Notes under the pieces: generated by a model
Databases searched by the model: none
Told to the model about the DNA's origin: nothing
What the model saw: the letters and a program-made list of their open reading frames with translations, nothing else
Part shown: positions 48,392 to 59,164 of the stretch, in pieces
How the letters are laid out: each line of letters opens with the position of its first letter
Numbering within the stretch: position 1 is the stretch's first letter
Origin: Alisma plantago-aquatica
Lineage: Eukaryota > Streptophyta > Magnoliopsida > Alismatales > Alismataceae
Length of the DNA: 64,000 nucleotides
Direction of reading: 5' to 3'
Assembly (NCBI GenBank): GCA_963693085.1
Contig: OY856409.1
Coordinates: forward strand, 506,901,803 to 506,965,802
Program-made: the position numbers and the translations under genes

Positions 48392-48402
48392 AAAGTGCAT
48401 CA
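48392..48402. repeat. Target-site duplication AAAGTGCATCA, right copy (LINE)
   Basis: Exact match to 43330-43340. Confidence 0.9.
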
Positions 48403-50676
48403 TATTTTTAAACTCATGATTGATCTTTCTCTTGAAATCATAGAGAAATCAAGGAACAAGGAAGCCTTAGTAGCAAAGAGCTCCAAGTAGAATAAATGTG
48501 GAAAGTAGAGGCCAGCACCACCATTTTATCAACCACCAGATCCCTCCTTCCTCACTCACCATGACTCTTCCAACCAGAATGATCATTTACCTCTCTAAAC
48601 TATGACATTCTGCCCAAAATGGTCATTCCAACATACATGGTCGTTATCCACTCACCACCTCATACATTCTCCCTAGAATTGTCATTCTACCCTCAAACCC
48701 TAATGCTTCCAAGTACCACTTTCACCACTTTCCCCCCATTTAACCCTAGACGCCCTAGGCCCCTATATAAGCTATAGTGGCAGATGAGTCCAAGGTTAGA
48801 TCACTTGGGCATTCATTTTCTCCACCAACAAGTCACCTACCCCATTCTCCCTCTCATTGATAACCTTCCACCCTAAAACTCTAGTTTTATAGGGTTGTCC
48901 ATTCCACTTCCATTTTACCATTTCACATTCTTGGAGGTGGAGTGAAATGATGTGCATGAATTACATAGTGATTTTTCCTACTCGCACATGCATTTTCAAT
49001 CCATTTTCTACCTCAAATTGCCTCTAATCATGCTAGATTTCCCACTTTGCCTTTATCTTTACTTGTTCCATGGTTTGATCACAAGTAAAATATTTAAATG
49101 AAAACATGAAGATAATTTGATAACAATTCAACCCTTATCATATTTCCTGAGACATTAACCAATTCTAATGAAATTTTTGAAGATTCTGACAGAACATGCC
49201 ATGTGGTTTAGGTAATACATCGTGTTAATAGAAGGGAGAAGCAATCCTCACCAATGTGCAGAAACATAGTGTGTTGGCCAACCAACACATCGTGTCCCCT
49301 CATTGTAGGAAATTATCAAGTTCCCTAACTTGTAGAAACTTGTCATGTTGGCACACCAACTCGACATGTATTCTCCATCAAGAATATGTTAGGGATCACT
49401 ACAGTGCAAAAATAGAGATATAAACACACCTTGTCTCCTCAATCCACAATTGTCCAAGTTTTCTCTACTTTCAACAAAACGACGTGTTGGCCAACCAACA
49501 TGCCATGCACCCTTCGTGCATGATAGTTTGACTGCAGTTACTAAGAGAAACCCAACATGATATTAACATGCCAAGGCATCAGACATTTCATTACAAATTT
49601 AGGAAAAATGTTCCTCATTTTTAAATCCAGGTTGATTCTTTTGGGATGGTTATCACTTGCCATTTGGAGTGTGTTACAACCAGAGTTTAGAGTAGAGGAA
49701 AAGGAGGGTGATTATGGAAAAGAATGTGTCGTTACTCATGAGAGAACTTCTTCTCTACTCCATTTCTCTTTCCCAATTACAGCAAGAAATTCCATCCTCT
49801 GTTCCAACCCCTCGAAAGAAAAGGTTGCTAGAGAAAGAACAATGGCGAGGATGAGTCTTTGAATTCCAACTAGAGTTCTTCCCTTGTTTCTTTTCCCCCA
49901 TGGATTCCTTTTCTCTTTTCATTATGTACTCATGTTTTACTTCATGATTCATCATTTATATATGTGTTTCATCACCATGTGCCACTAGAACCTTGTTCTT
50001 GGGAATGGGAGAGTAACTCCCATGTTATAACTTATGTGAACACAAATTTGTCCCTAATACTAGTTGATTTACTATTCTAAGATTGTATTAGTGCTTCATT
50101 TACTTGCTTTCTTGATTGGCCATCATGTTTTCTTGTTTTATGATTCTAATATGATTTGGAAAGATGTACCTAGGATTATGGAGATGTAATATTGGAAACA
50201 CTTCCTTGACCATATAATTAGTTAGGAATATGTTGACGACTCAATGTTTGTAGTTCAAAACTAAGCATACGCACATGAGTGTTATGTGGATTTAGAACTG
50301 TCTCATATCACCGAGTGTTGTATGAGACCCAAACCTACTTTGTATGCTTAACTGGTGTATTAGATTTTTGTTGTTCTACAAAGTTTTGATGTGGAAGTGA
50401 ATTCTCATTACCAAAATTCTTTATATATGATCTTAATCATCATCCAAGAGACTTGTGGTTATTTGTTTTATTCTTGTGTGTTGATTAGTTTAATTAAATC
50501 AATCAAACTTGTGTAAATCGATCTAGATTGTTGAAATTTAATGCTCTTGTGCCTAACTAGACTAGATCCTTGTTGATACGACCTTGACTACAAATGATCC
50601 AGTATACTTGCAGGTGATAAATGAGTTGAGACAATAAATGATTAAAGCTCGTTCATTAGACCAATCAAAAAGTTTT
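48403..50676 (+). repeat. Athila-type LTR region (left boundary uncertain)
   Basis: It directly precedes a decayed tRNA-Asp-type primer site and gag, so at least its right part is an LTR. It contains three hairpin-forming GTGTTGGCCAACCAACAC-like words (49289, 49348, 49484) and a pyrimidine-rich leader-like part (49740-49910). I cannot fix where the LTR starts, because no second copy is recognised in the window. No gene seen. Confidence 0.5.
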
Positions 50677-50694
50677 TGGCACTATTTCTAGGGA
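50677..50694 (+). other. Athila-type primer-binding site, decayed
   Basis: TGGCACTATTTCTAGGGA aligns with the TGGCGCCGTTGCCGGGGA site typical of Athila elements (tRNA-Asp). Five mismatches; the two at CpG sites fit methylation-driven decay. Confidence 0.6.
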
Positions 50695-50831
50695 TCTATG
50701 GTACTATTTAGTTAGAGTAAGAGTGTTGATAGGAATTTGAGACTAGATCACACCACAACCCATCATATCTACAATCACATCTATCATAATTTCCATAATC
50801 ATTATTATCATTTGTATTTTACATTTTTATT

Positions 50832-51790
50832 GTGCAACTTACCCACCTTATTTGTGTACATGACTGTATGAGGTGTTCTAAAAGGGGTCATGAAACATCC
50901 ATATTTCAAGATCCAAAAACTGAATGGACATTCAACAACCACATGAGAGAAAAGATGGGTGTAAGTTCTTCAAAATTGGAGGATTCACATCCATCATCAC
51001 CCCATTCAACACCTTCATCTTCACCACCATCTTCACCCAATCACCAAGAGCCAATCTTGAAAGGCAAAAGACCACTTAAGGACTTCACTATCCATACTTC
51101 TATCAAAATATGTGGATATATTGACCATCTGATTATTGAAGCCAATAACTTCCGTCTCAACCCTACAATTATGCAAATGATCTAGTAGAACAAGTTTGGA
51201 GGAACCGCTATGGAAGATCCGAATCTTCACATAACTGACTTTTTGTAGTACATGAACACTTTCAAGATAAACAACATTCCTACTGATGGATACACTTACT
51301 ATTGGTTCCTTTTACCTTGAGGGATAGAGTCAAGGCATGACTTTCTTCCTTACCCAAGTGGTCGATCGAAGGTTGGGGTGATATGTTGAATACCTTTCTT
51401 GCTAAATATTTTCCACCTAGCAAGACCACACAATTAAGGAGTTAGCTTACCAATTTCAAACAAAAGGAAGGTGAAACATTGTATGAGACATGGGATATAT
51501 TTAAAGGCATCTTTGTCCTCACCACAATTTGATTAATTGGCTAATGTTGCAAACATTCTACAATGGGTTATTCTACAACACCGTATGACTATGGACGATG
51601 TTGCGAATGAAGCCTTGATGAACAAGTCTTACAGTAAAGCATATGATATTATTGAAGACATGGCAATTAAGCATTGCCAATGGAGCTTGAATTCACGACA
51701 ATACTTTAATTCAATCACATCATGTGTATCTCAGGTATATTTTTCCAGAAGTTTTTGTGACCATAAGACATGGTGTGTTCCTTGCTCAAT
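50832..51790 (+). pseudogene. Athila-type gag, decayed
   Basis: Starting in the leader, 51060-51780 shows in changing frames 'EDPNLHI.DFL', '..IPTDGYTYYWFLLP' (for 'LFPFSL'), '...WGDMLNTFLAKYFPP.KT.QLR' and 'GALMNKSYSKAYDIIEDMA....QW'. The last motif, 'ALMNK...EAY.L.E.MA.N..QW', is a hallmark of Athila/Tat gag. A 117-codon frame (50832-51185) has a Ser/Pro-rich linker. Stops occur at several places. It lies downstream of the primer site, as expected for gag. Confidence 0.75.
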
Positions 51791-52690
51791 AAGGTGTGTC
51801 TTGAAAGGGCTTATTTCCTGCATCTTCACCTAGAGCAAAGTAGGACGTGAAAAATTTTAGGCATGGCGTATCCTAGATTTGTCTGACTTACAAAGTCTCT
51901 TCCATGAATATAAACACAACATGTTTTTTTATAGACACCGTGTTTTACTTTTGAAAGGGCCAATGTAAAAAAAGGCAGATTAGTACATGAAAAGACACAA
52001 TATGTGTCTCGTAAAACACAACATGCATAATGGGATGAAATAGGGTTTCTCAACCAAATTTCAAATCCATTGACACACTTTCCCCAGATCTACACCATGC
52101 CTTTTGTGCCCATGCCGTTTCGAGTCCTCAGCTGCCTCCAATTTCTCTACCCTACTCTGCGGTGTTTTGATCTGTAACCCCTCTCAGCCACCAACTCTGC
52201 ATATGTGTTGTCATGCTTCACCAGTTGGTTTCTCCCTCATTCACTACTCCACCAACCCAGTTTGTAGTGTGGACGCCATAACATCATCACCCAGAACCAC
52301 CAGCACCATCTTTGTTGAGAAATCATCAAAATCCCTACTTCAATCAGCCTCTTGTTGCTCTATATCTCCATACAGCCACCACAAAGACCTCTCTACAATG
52401 ACAGTTCTGCAATAGGAAGATCTACAATCTAAGAAACCATGCCTTCATCCTCAATCTGTCACTCAAGCTCCAAGGAAGCTTAGAGACACATTATGAGCCT
52501 ATTTAGCTATGTCGTGTTGCCCCCTTTCTTCCCATCTGCAACACACTATGATGTGTCATGTTTCGTATTTATACACACCATGTTATTGGTCTCAACAACA
52601 CTTCCTTAAATCTCATCTCATGGGTCCTATCAAGCAAGCATCAACGAAACAAAAAAGGCGAGATCTCTTCTTCAACCCTTGCATATGTAT
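51791..52690 (+). other. No gene recognised
   Basis: After the gag trace the sequence has repeated words such as AAGACACAAT, ACACCGTGTT and ACATGTTT, reminiscent of the motifs in the upstream LTR region. A 103-codon frame at 52104-52415 is Ser/Thr-rich and unrecognised. The pol expected after gag is missing. Confidence 0.4.
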
Positions 52691-53520
52691 CCTAAAATTA
52701 GTTCAATGCCACTACTTAAGAAGACACAATTTATCAAAAGTTTATCACACATAGGGTTCTTCCTACACGCTTTGCTTGTAATGAGACAATGGACACATTG
52801 AGTTTCAAAGATGAGGTACAAGGATTTCTTGAGGATCTTGGACTCCTACATGTCTGCGGCAACTATCCTTCTATTATCATAGATTGACTTATGGTTTTCT
52901 TACTACTGTGAAAGTAGTAGAACATAAATTCCTCATCTCTTTAGGCTTAATTGTTAGGAACTCCTATGATGACAAAAAGTTTAGACAATACTTCCATGGG
53001 CATGAATAATACATTGAACTGCCTGATCTAGAGGGAATCACTTTGATGAATCCAAACAATTGAAAGTTTGTGTTTAATGATGAGTATTATTTTAGAGATA
53101 GAGATAAGACTTCCACTATGGCCACGACATCTACACCTCCTCCTCCTTCTATCTGCATGCAGACTGACTATAGCTGGGCAATGCCAGACATGCAACATCT
53201 ATACAGGTATGTCCAACAATGTTTTGGCCATTAGGAGACCCACTTGGACTAGCTCATCTAGTAGTACCTTGATATGCATTTTATGATTCAATGGATGGAT
53301 ATGTGGCACATCACTCAGGGCCACTACACCATGCCAACCTAGCCTACACCACCGCTACAAGAGCATACATTCATTGACATCCCTGATGATGATACTTTGG
53401 GCAACATTTCCTGACTGCCGATGAGGTCACCGGTACCTCACTCTAATTCTATCCCCGACAAGTATCCGGTTGCAAACCTTCCGAGTCAGATTTATGTAGT
53501 GAAGACACTCAATCTTAGGG
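52690..53520 (+). pseudogene. Plant gypsy accessory ORF (Athila/Ogre type), decayed, tentative
   Basis: In shifting frames I see '..FYYHRLTYGFLTTVKVVEHKFLISLGL', 'FRQYFHGHE' and, near 53110-53330, a Pro/Ser-rich linker followed by 'MQTDYSWAMPDMQHLYRYVQQ', with a Met/Gln-rich tail. Linkers and tails of this type occur in the extra ORF of Athila and Ogre-like elements. It ends near AGGGAGGGAGCAACC (53517-53531), possibly a purine tract. Identification rests on style rather than on a catalytic motif. Confidence 0.4.
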
Positions 53521-53531
53521 AGGGAGCAACC

Positions 53532-55980
53532 AATTGGTAGTTTAATTTTATTTTCCTTTCCATTTCTTTTTCTGAGTTTTTGTTTTAGATAGTGGCAAAT
53601 ATAGTGTTTTTTGAGGCTTTTTCTCTTTTGGATTGAATTTCCCTTTATGCTAAACCATTTGTCCCATATCATTTTTGAGAAATATCAATTAAAAAAACTT
53701 GTACAAGCCTTGCATCAATTAAATAAAATCAGTTGCCAACCACATTCACTTCATTTTGGTTTCTTTCTTTTAGCATACATGTTCATCTTTCACACTCTTG
53801 ATTATCTAATACATGTAATGACTAAGTCTTCTTAGATTAATCAACATTACAACATTCTTTAGCATTTTAGATTCCCTTGTCAAATTCTTATTGTGTTTTC
53901 AACCACCCTCCTAATAGTTTTTTTAATATGTATGAAATCTAGTTGATTATGCAATCCAGTTAACTCTTTAATGCTTTTAGGAAAATATGTTTTTAAAGAC
54001 CTCATGGTTCTCAAGTGGAACTCGACTAACATTTGATTATTTTGGTTTGTCTTTCAAATTTTTTACATATTTTCCCCACATAAGATGGATAAACCACCCA
54101 CATATAATACTATTCTAGTATAAGTCTGACCTGGTTGCGATGGTTAGGTGTTACATCCTTAAGAGGGTAAATTTTTCTCAAACAACATTCATATGTCTAT
54201 AAGTCTATTTTAGCTATTGAGTGCCCATGATTTATTGTCTTATTCTTATTTTAAAAGCAAAGAGAGCACTACTCGATTTCTTATGTTAACTGGAATTTCA
54301 TTTTTGATATTTTTTCTCTCTTAAGAGAGCTAGGTTGCATATTCACTGATTATTTGGCTTGGTCTTCTAAATTGTACTTAATGTTGTTTTGTTGATTTTT
54401 AAAACTATACTTTTCCACTTTTGGTGAAACTATTTTTAGTATTTTATCTATAACCTGATTTGCATGAATTTTGAATATACTTTGGGTAACTCAAATATTA
54501 GTGTTCTTAAAAAATATTAGAGTTTTTGAATAATTTTATGAACTATTTTTTGGCCGAGTTTCCTTAGGACAAACTCAGTCGAACATGTATTGAGATTAAA
54601 ATATAGCACTCTGGTATTTGAATTTTGTAATTTTATTGGTATGTCCAATTGATTTGAAATGTTAACTAACGTTTGGAAACTACAATTTAGAGATTCTATT
54701 AAATATTCATCATTTGTGGATGATGTTTGAGTTCTACAGAGTGTGGTGTCAGCCGAGTTTCTACAGGACAAACTTAGCCGACCATGCATTCTGGCTGAAA
54801 AATATCAGTTTGTATTTAATTTTTATCTTTTTTTTGGTAACTTTGATTGATCAATTTTTTTACTAGAGATCTAAAATGTTATTTTAGATGAGATATAATT
54901 TTATCATAATTTTAGTAGGAGGTTTGGCCTAGTCAGTAAATGATTTTCAGTAACTTGTTAAATGACAGAAAAATCTATTGAAATAAAAGAAAGTGTAAAG
55001 TTGGGTCAATTGAAAATTGACCCAAGCACCTTAATTGATCTATATGAGAAACGTAGCACCCAAGGATCTCTCATATTTCTAGATCCATTCTAGAGAAATG
55101 AAATCCTAGAGAGAGAGAGGGGAGATCTAGGGTTTTGAGAGGAGAAAGTGGTGGATATGTTGACCTAGGGTTTCACTATCTGCGATATGATGAAATCAAG
55201 TAATTTAGCTTCTTTGCATAGTATTTCATGGTGTATCTTCTCTCACATGTCAAGATTCTATCCCTCCTCTGAATTGATTCAAAATAATATCAAATCTTCC
55301 GCTTTTATAACTCTTTCTCTACTAATCTCGATTTCAAGGGTTTCTAAGATGAGAGGAGGAAGAAATTGATTTAGTTGCTAGAGTTTGACTATATTTATAG
55401 AAATTTAGAGTTTGACGTACATTTTTAAGGTTCTTGTCACCTTTGGTGAGTGTTTCTCTCCCTCTTAAGCTGTGTATTCATGTTTAAAGTCGAATTCTAT
55501 ATCAGTAAAATAATTAGAAACCTTGCTTGTATCTGTATGTGATTGTGTATTGTTTTGGAGTGATATTAGGGAATCAAATTCTACTAATTTTGATTATTTA
55601 TCATTGAATTGAACTTTCTTAGTTCCTTATATATTGATTGAAATGCTTTGAAAAATTCTACAGAAAGAGAACTATGATGTTTCATGTGAACACTGCCTAA
55701 AAATCAACTCAATGGCCGATATGACTAGGAATTGAATTGACATGTATATAATCATATTTGAATTGTATTAGAAGAATTATACAAGTTTCTTGTTTAGTCT
55801 TACTATAATTGAATATGATATATACAAAAGGATCAACATGAGGTGATGGTATTCTCTGTTTAGGGTTTGTGTTAAGGGATTGAATCAAATGATACTTATG
55901 ATTGATTCCTCATCTGATTCCCTAAAACTAAGTTGGGCTCATCCTTATCCTTAACGATTCTATAGGAAAGGGCTTCGTAA
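53532..55980. other. No gene recognised; two similar 37-base words
   Basis: AT-rich. GCCGAGTTTCCTTAGGACAA at 54553 recurs as GCCGAGTTTCTACAGGACAA at 54752; each is followed by AACTCAG/TTAGCCG and ACATG. A leader-like patch with GAGAGAGAGAGGGGAG and AGATCTAGGGTTTTGAG is at 55106-55142. This may be the remains of an LTR, but I cannot show a partner copy. Confidence 0.4.
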
Positions 55981-56715
55981 CATCTATCTCAAAAGAAGTA
56001 AGGACATTCTATTATGCCTTCTACTTATTTAGACGTACATGGTTTTGTGTCAAGCATTTGCCCGAAAGGAAGTTGGAATATCATCAAGATTTATCGATGA
56101 TTGCACCATGACTAACAGAATGTGATTCCTTCTATCTGATAGATAATTATGTTTCAGGTGAGTCCATTGTGACACAATATCACTATCTTCCAAAAGGTCC
56201 TCAAACTCTTGGTTCAAGTATTATCCACATCGATCATATCGAAGTGTTTTAATATTTTTATCAAGTTGGTTCTGTACTTCATTCATGAATTACTTAAACT
56301 TTTCAAGGTATTCAAACTTGTATTTAATTAAATAAAAATTACCATATCTATTGAGATCATTAGTAAATTTGATGAGGTACTAGTAACCACCTCTAGCATT
56401 TTTTTCTTCTGAAAAGGGCTACATACATCAATTTGTACGAGCCCTGATAGATCAGTTTCTCTCTCATTATTTCCAATGAAAGGAGTTTTTTTCATCTTTC
56501 CCAACAAACAAGACTTGCATGTCTCTATTGGTTTGAAACCAAAAGAGCCTAGATTATCATATTTATGGAGTCTATAAATGTGTTTCTTATTTATGTTCTC
56601 TAGATGACAATAATACCGATATATTTTGTTTGAGTCATCAAAGCATTCAATATATATGTTATACACATTTATCTCTAGAACTATTGAGTATACACTATGA
56701 GACACTAGGGCATTG
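55980..56715 (-). pseudogene. C2 pre-integrase and integrase
   Basis: The open frame 56328-56705 (minus) reads 'NINKKHIYRLHKYDNLGSFG', 'ETCKSCLLGKMKKTPF' and 'LSGLVQIDVCSP', the GAG-pre-integrase zinc region followed by the first catalytic Asp. Further left, in other frames: 'FTNDLNRYGNFYL', 'F..EVQNQL.KNIKTLRYDR' (second Asp), 'YLNQEF.DLL', 'DIVSQWT' and a 'SDRRNH' where the family has 'SERRNRT', so the third catalytic residue is Asp instead of Glu. Stops interrupt it. Confidence 0.88.
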
Positions 56716-57170
56716 CCATATAAGATCTCATCTTTTAAAATAAAACATCAATAATTCATGATACTCTTATCCAAATAAGATACATATATGATGTTTCAAT
56801 TAATGGTAGGTACATAATAATAATTTACTAATTCTATTACAAGCCCACTGGGCTTAGATAAATGATAGGTTCCAGCTGTAGTGGCAACAACTCTTATTTT
56901 GTGCCATTCTAACTTATGTCTTCTCAGATTTTTAAAGTGGATATCTCTATCTTCTGCTTCTTCTTCTTGATCTCCTTTACATAAAGAGGGAAGTTCCTTT
57001 TCTAGTGTCTTGCCTGGTGATAGTGATGGAACTTCCCTTCCTTATTCACTCATCCCTTTGTTTTTAGTGCATAACAGTTGGGTTGCTGGATGGATTTATA
57101 ACTCTTCTTGGCCTTGGATTTTCCCTTGGATTTCCTTTTCCTCTTATGATCATCATCACAAATTTAGGAT
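56716..57170 (-). pseudogene. C2 zinc knuckle and protease region, decayed
   Basis: Near 56940-57010 the minus strand shows 'HWKRNFPLYV.E.KK', aligning with the 'GHWKRNCP.YLEE' knuckle of copia gag. The Cys ligands are replaced (Phe or Tyr) while His is kept. Further on 'SGLVIE..NYYYVPTI' near 56830-56870 matches the 'SGL.LEL.NCYYVP' segment after the copia protease. No catalytic protease motif survives. Confidence 0.6.
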
Positions 57171-57760
57171 TGCCTTTCTCCATTTACACTATAGTAGTTC
57201 TCAACACACCAAGTAATTTTGATAAAGTCTTATTAAAATTGTTCATGTTGTAGTTCATGACAAATTGGCTATATGATTCTAATAATGACTGTAAAATCAC
57301 ACCTATGACCTACTCTTGGCCTAAGGGAAAACCCACTCTCGTTAGGTTCTCCGCATATCCAATCAACTTGAGCACATGGGGACCCACTTGATCTCTCTCT
57401 ACCATATTGCACTTGAACAACACTTTTGAGATATCATATATCTCTTGTCTTGCCTAATCCTGAAACATATTCTTGAGATGTGTTACCATCTCAATGATTT
57501 CCATGTTTTCATGCTATCTCTACAACACATAGTTAATTGAGAATAGCATCATGCACTTGACATCCACATCATCTTCAGAGTGCTTGTAAGCATCCCTGTC
57601 AGCCTTAGGCGTAGTGGGAGCGGGTTCATCTGGCTCTGGTGTCTCTAGGACATAGAGATTGTGCTCTTGAGTGAGAACAATTCTCAATGTCCTGTACCAT
57701 TCGTGGAAGTTATTCCCATTGAGTTTGTCCTCATGAAGGACATATCACAATGAAAACATG
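57171..57760 (-). pseudogene. C2 gag
   Basis: Minus strand from about 57740: 'KLNGNNFHEWYRTLRIVLTQ', 'LYVLETPEP', 'CMMLFSINYVL', 'M...LKNMFQD.ARQEIYDISKVL', 'VGPHVLKLIGY', 'VILQSLLESYSQFVMNYNMN' and 'LSKLLGVLRTT'. This is the complete UBN2-type gag domain of plant copia elements in order. Four stops interrupt an otherwise well conserved frame. Gag would form the particle shell. Confidence 0.88.
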
Positions 57761-58986
57761 TTTGAGTTTTCCAATTTTGTTTTTACAAGATAAAATTTGC
57801 ATTTTGTCAAAGCACTTCTGATTTAATTTGATTTAATAATATTGATGACATCAATAAGGCCTTTAATAATTATCACTCTTACTATTTTGTTCAAATTGAT
57901 AGCCCTTACTTATGAATTAAGAAGATTGCAGTGAACAATCTTCTAGTGAGGAAAGATCCAAAATAATTAAGTCATTACCCAACTAGTGTTGTCTCTCATA
58001 ACTAATTATTAAGGTAGACAATATTTTCCAATTACATCTCATGTACTTTTTGTTAGATGGTATTCACAACTCCTTTCCATAGTTCATCTGTATGTTTCTA
58101 GGCACTTAATCTAATTAAGGCCACCTAGTTAAGCTTGACCCAAAAACAAACATGATGCAATATGCACCTTACTTTGCCAAACCCACATGTCTACTATCAC
58201 ACTCCCACGAGATAGACGATGCACCACATTTAGTCGATCAAGCCTTTCATGTGTGTCACTTATGGAAAGCATGTTAGAGTTAATTTATATTGGGATTTTA
58301 TATATAAATTATACATATCCAACCACCGCCTAATTATATTATATCTTAATATATACATAAAATAAAAGAAGCAATCACAAAAATACAAGCAATGGTTATG
58401 GACATACTAATGTAATTCTTTAGATACATAAAGAATTTCTACCACCTAAGGTCATACATCACATATAGCAACTTGTATTGGAGAATATGCTATTGGGAAC
58501 AAGCCAATCGATCAGATGGACCCTCTAGTCGACCGGTTGAACTGCTGGTCAATCAATTGGTTTCCATTGATTGGTCGACTGGATCCTAGATCAAACAGTT
58601 GGTTGGACTCCTCCACTCAATCAGTTGGGCCTCTAGTGGATTTATTGGGTCCTCCTATTGGTGACCTCCTCAGTCCTCCAATCGTCAGTCGACTCGCACG
58701 GTGCAAAGCATCTTATCTTTTTTGAAATAGAAACTAAAACTATCCTATTCCTATTACTTTGTAACATTATAAAAGTGAAACCTCAAGTTTTATTCCATGA
58801 GAGTATAGATGGGAAACCATTAATTATATTTAGAGAAATATAGATATAGGCCCCATGTGTAAACCAAATAAAAGGTTTGAATAAAAACATTCAACCAAGC
58901 ACACACCTCCATAAGAGGTTTGGCAATAACCACACATTCATTCACCAACAAAGTAGTTTTGAGCGACGCATATAGATTTATTATGT

Positions 58987-59017
<31 letters not shown>

Positions 59018-59148
59018 TGAGATCCTATGTGGTATTTTATTGAATATACACATATTTCATTTTAAATGTTCACATCATACATAGTAATATAGATGACAAA
59101 ACTAAATCCCATAGCATTGATTTAAATCTTGATGCAATATAAATTGAC
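57761..59148 (-). other. C2 leader, no gene
   Basis: It lies between gag and the primer site. 58505-58700 has many words built on GTCGAC, ATTGGT and CAATCAATTGG, a degenerate palindromic cluster also seen in the LTR at 59725-60000. 58270-58400 is very AT-rich. A (TA)14 run is at 58991-59018. Confidence 0.5.
58991..59018. repeat. (TA)n microsatellite
   Basis: About 14 TA units. Confidence 0.93.
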
Positions 59149-59164
59149 GTGTCTCTAATACCCC
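59149..59164 (-). other. C2 primer-binding site (degenerate)
   Basis: The minus strand reads GGGGTATTAGAGAC directly after the LTR end ...TTTCCTTACA; it differs from TGGTATCAGAGC at three positions. Confidence 0.5.

Noticed and set aside
52104..52415. 103-codon Ser/Thr/Cys-rich frame
   Set aside because: No recognisable domain, and it sits between decayed Athila segments.
58269..59160. Possible solo LTR starting TGTTAGAG and ending CTCTAATA
   Set aside because: The ends could pair as an LTR but no target duplication is found, and the right end is better explained as the C2 primer site next to the C2 LTR.
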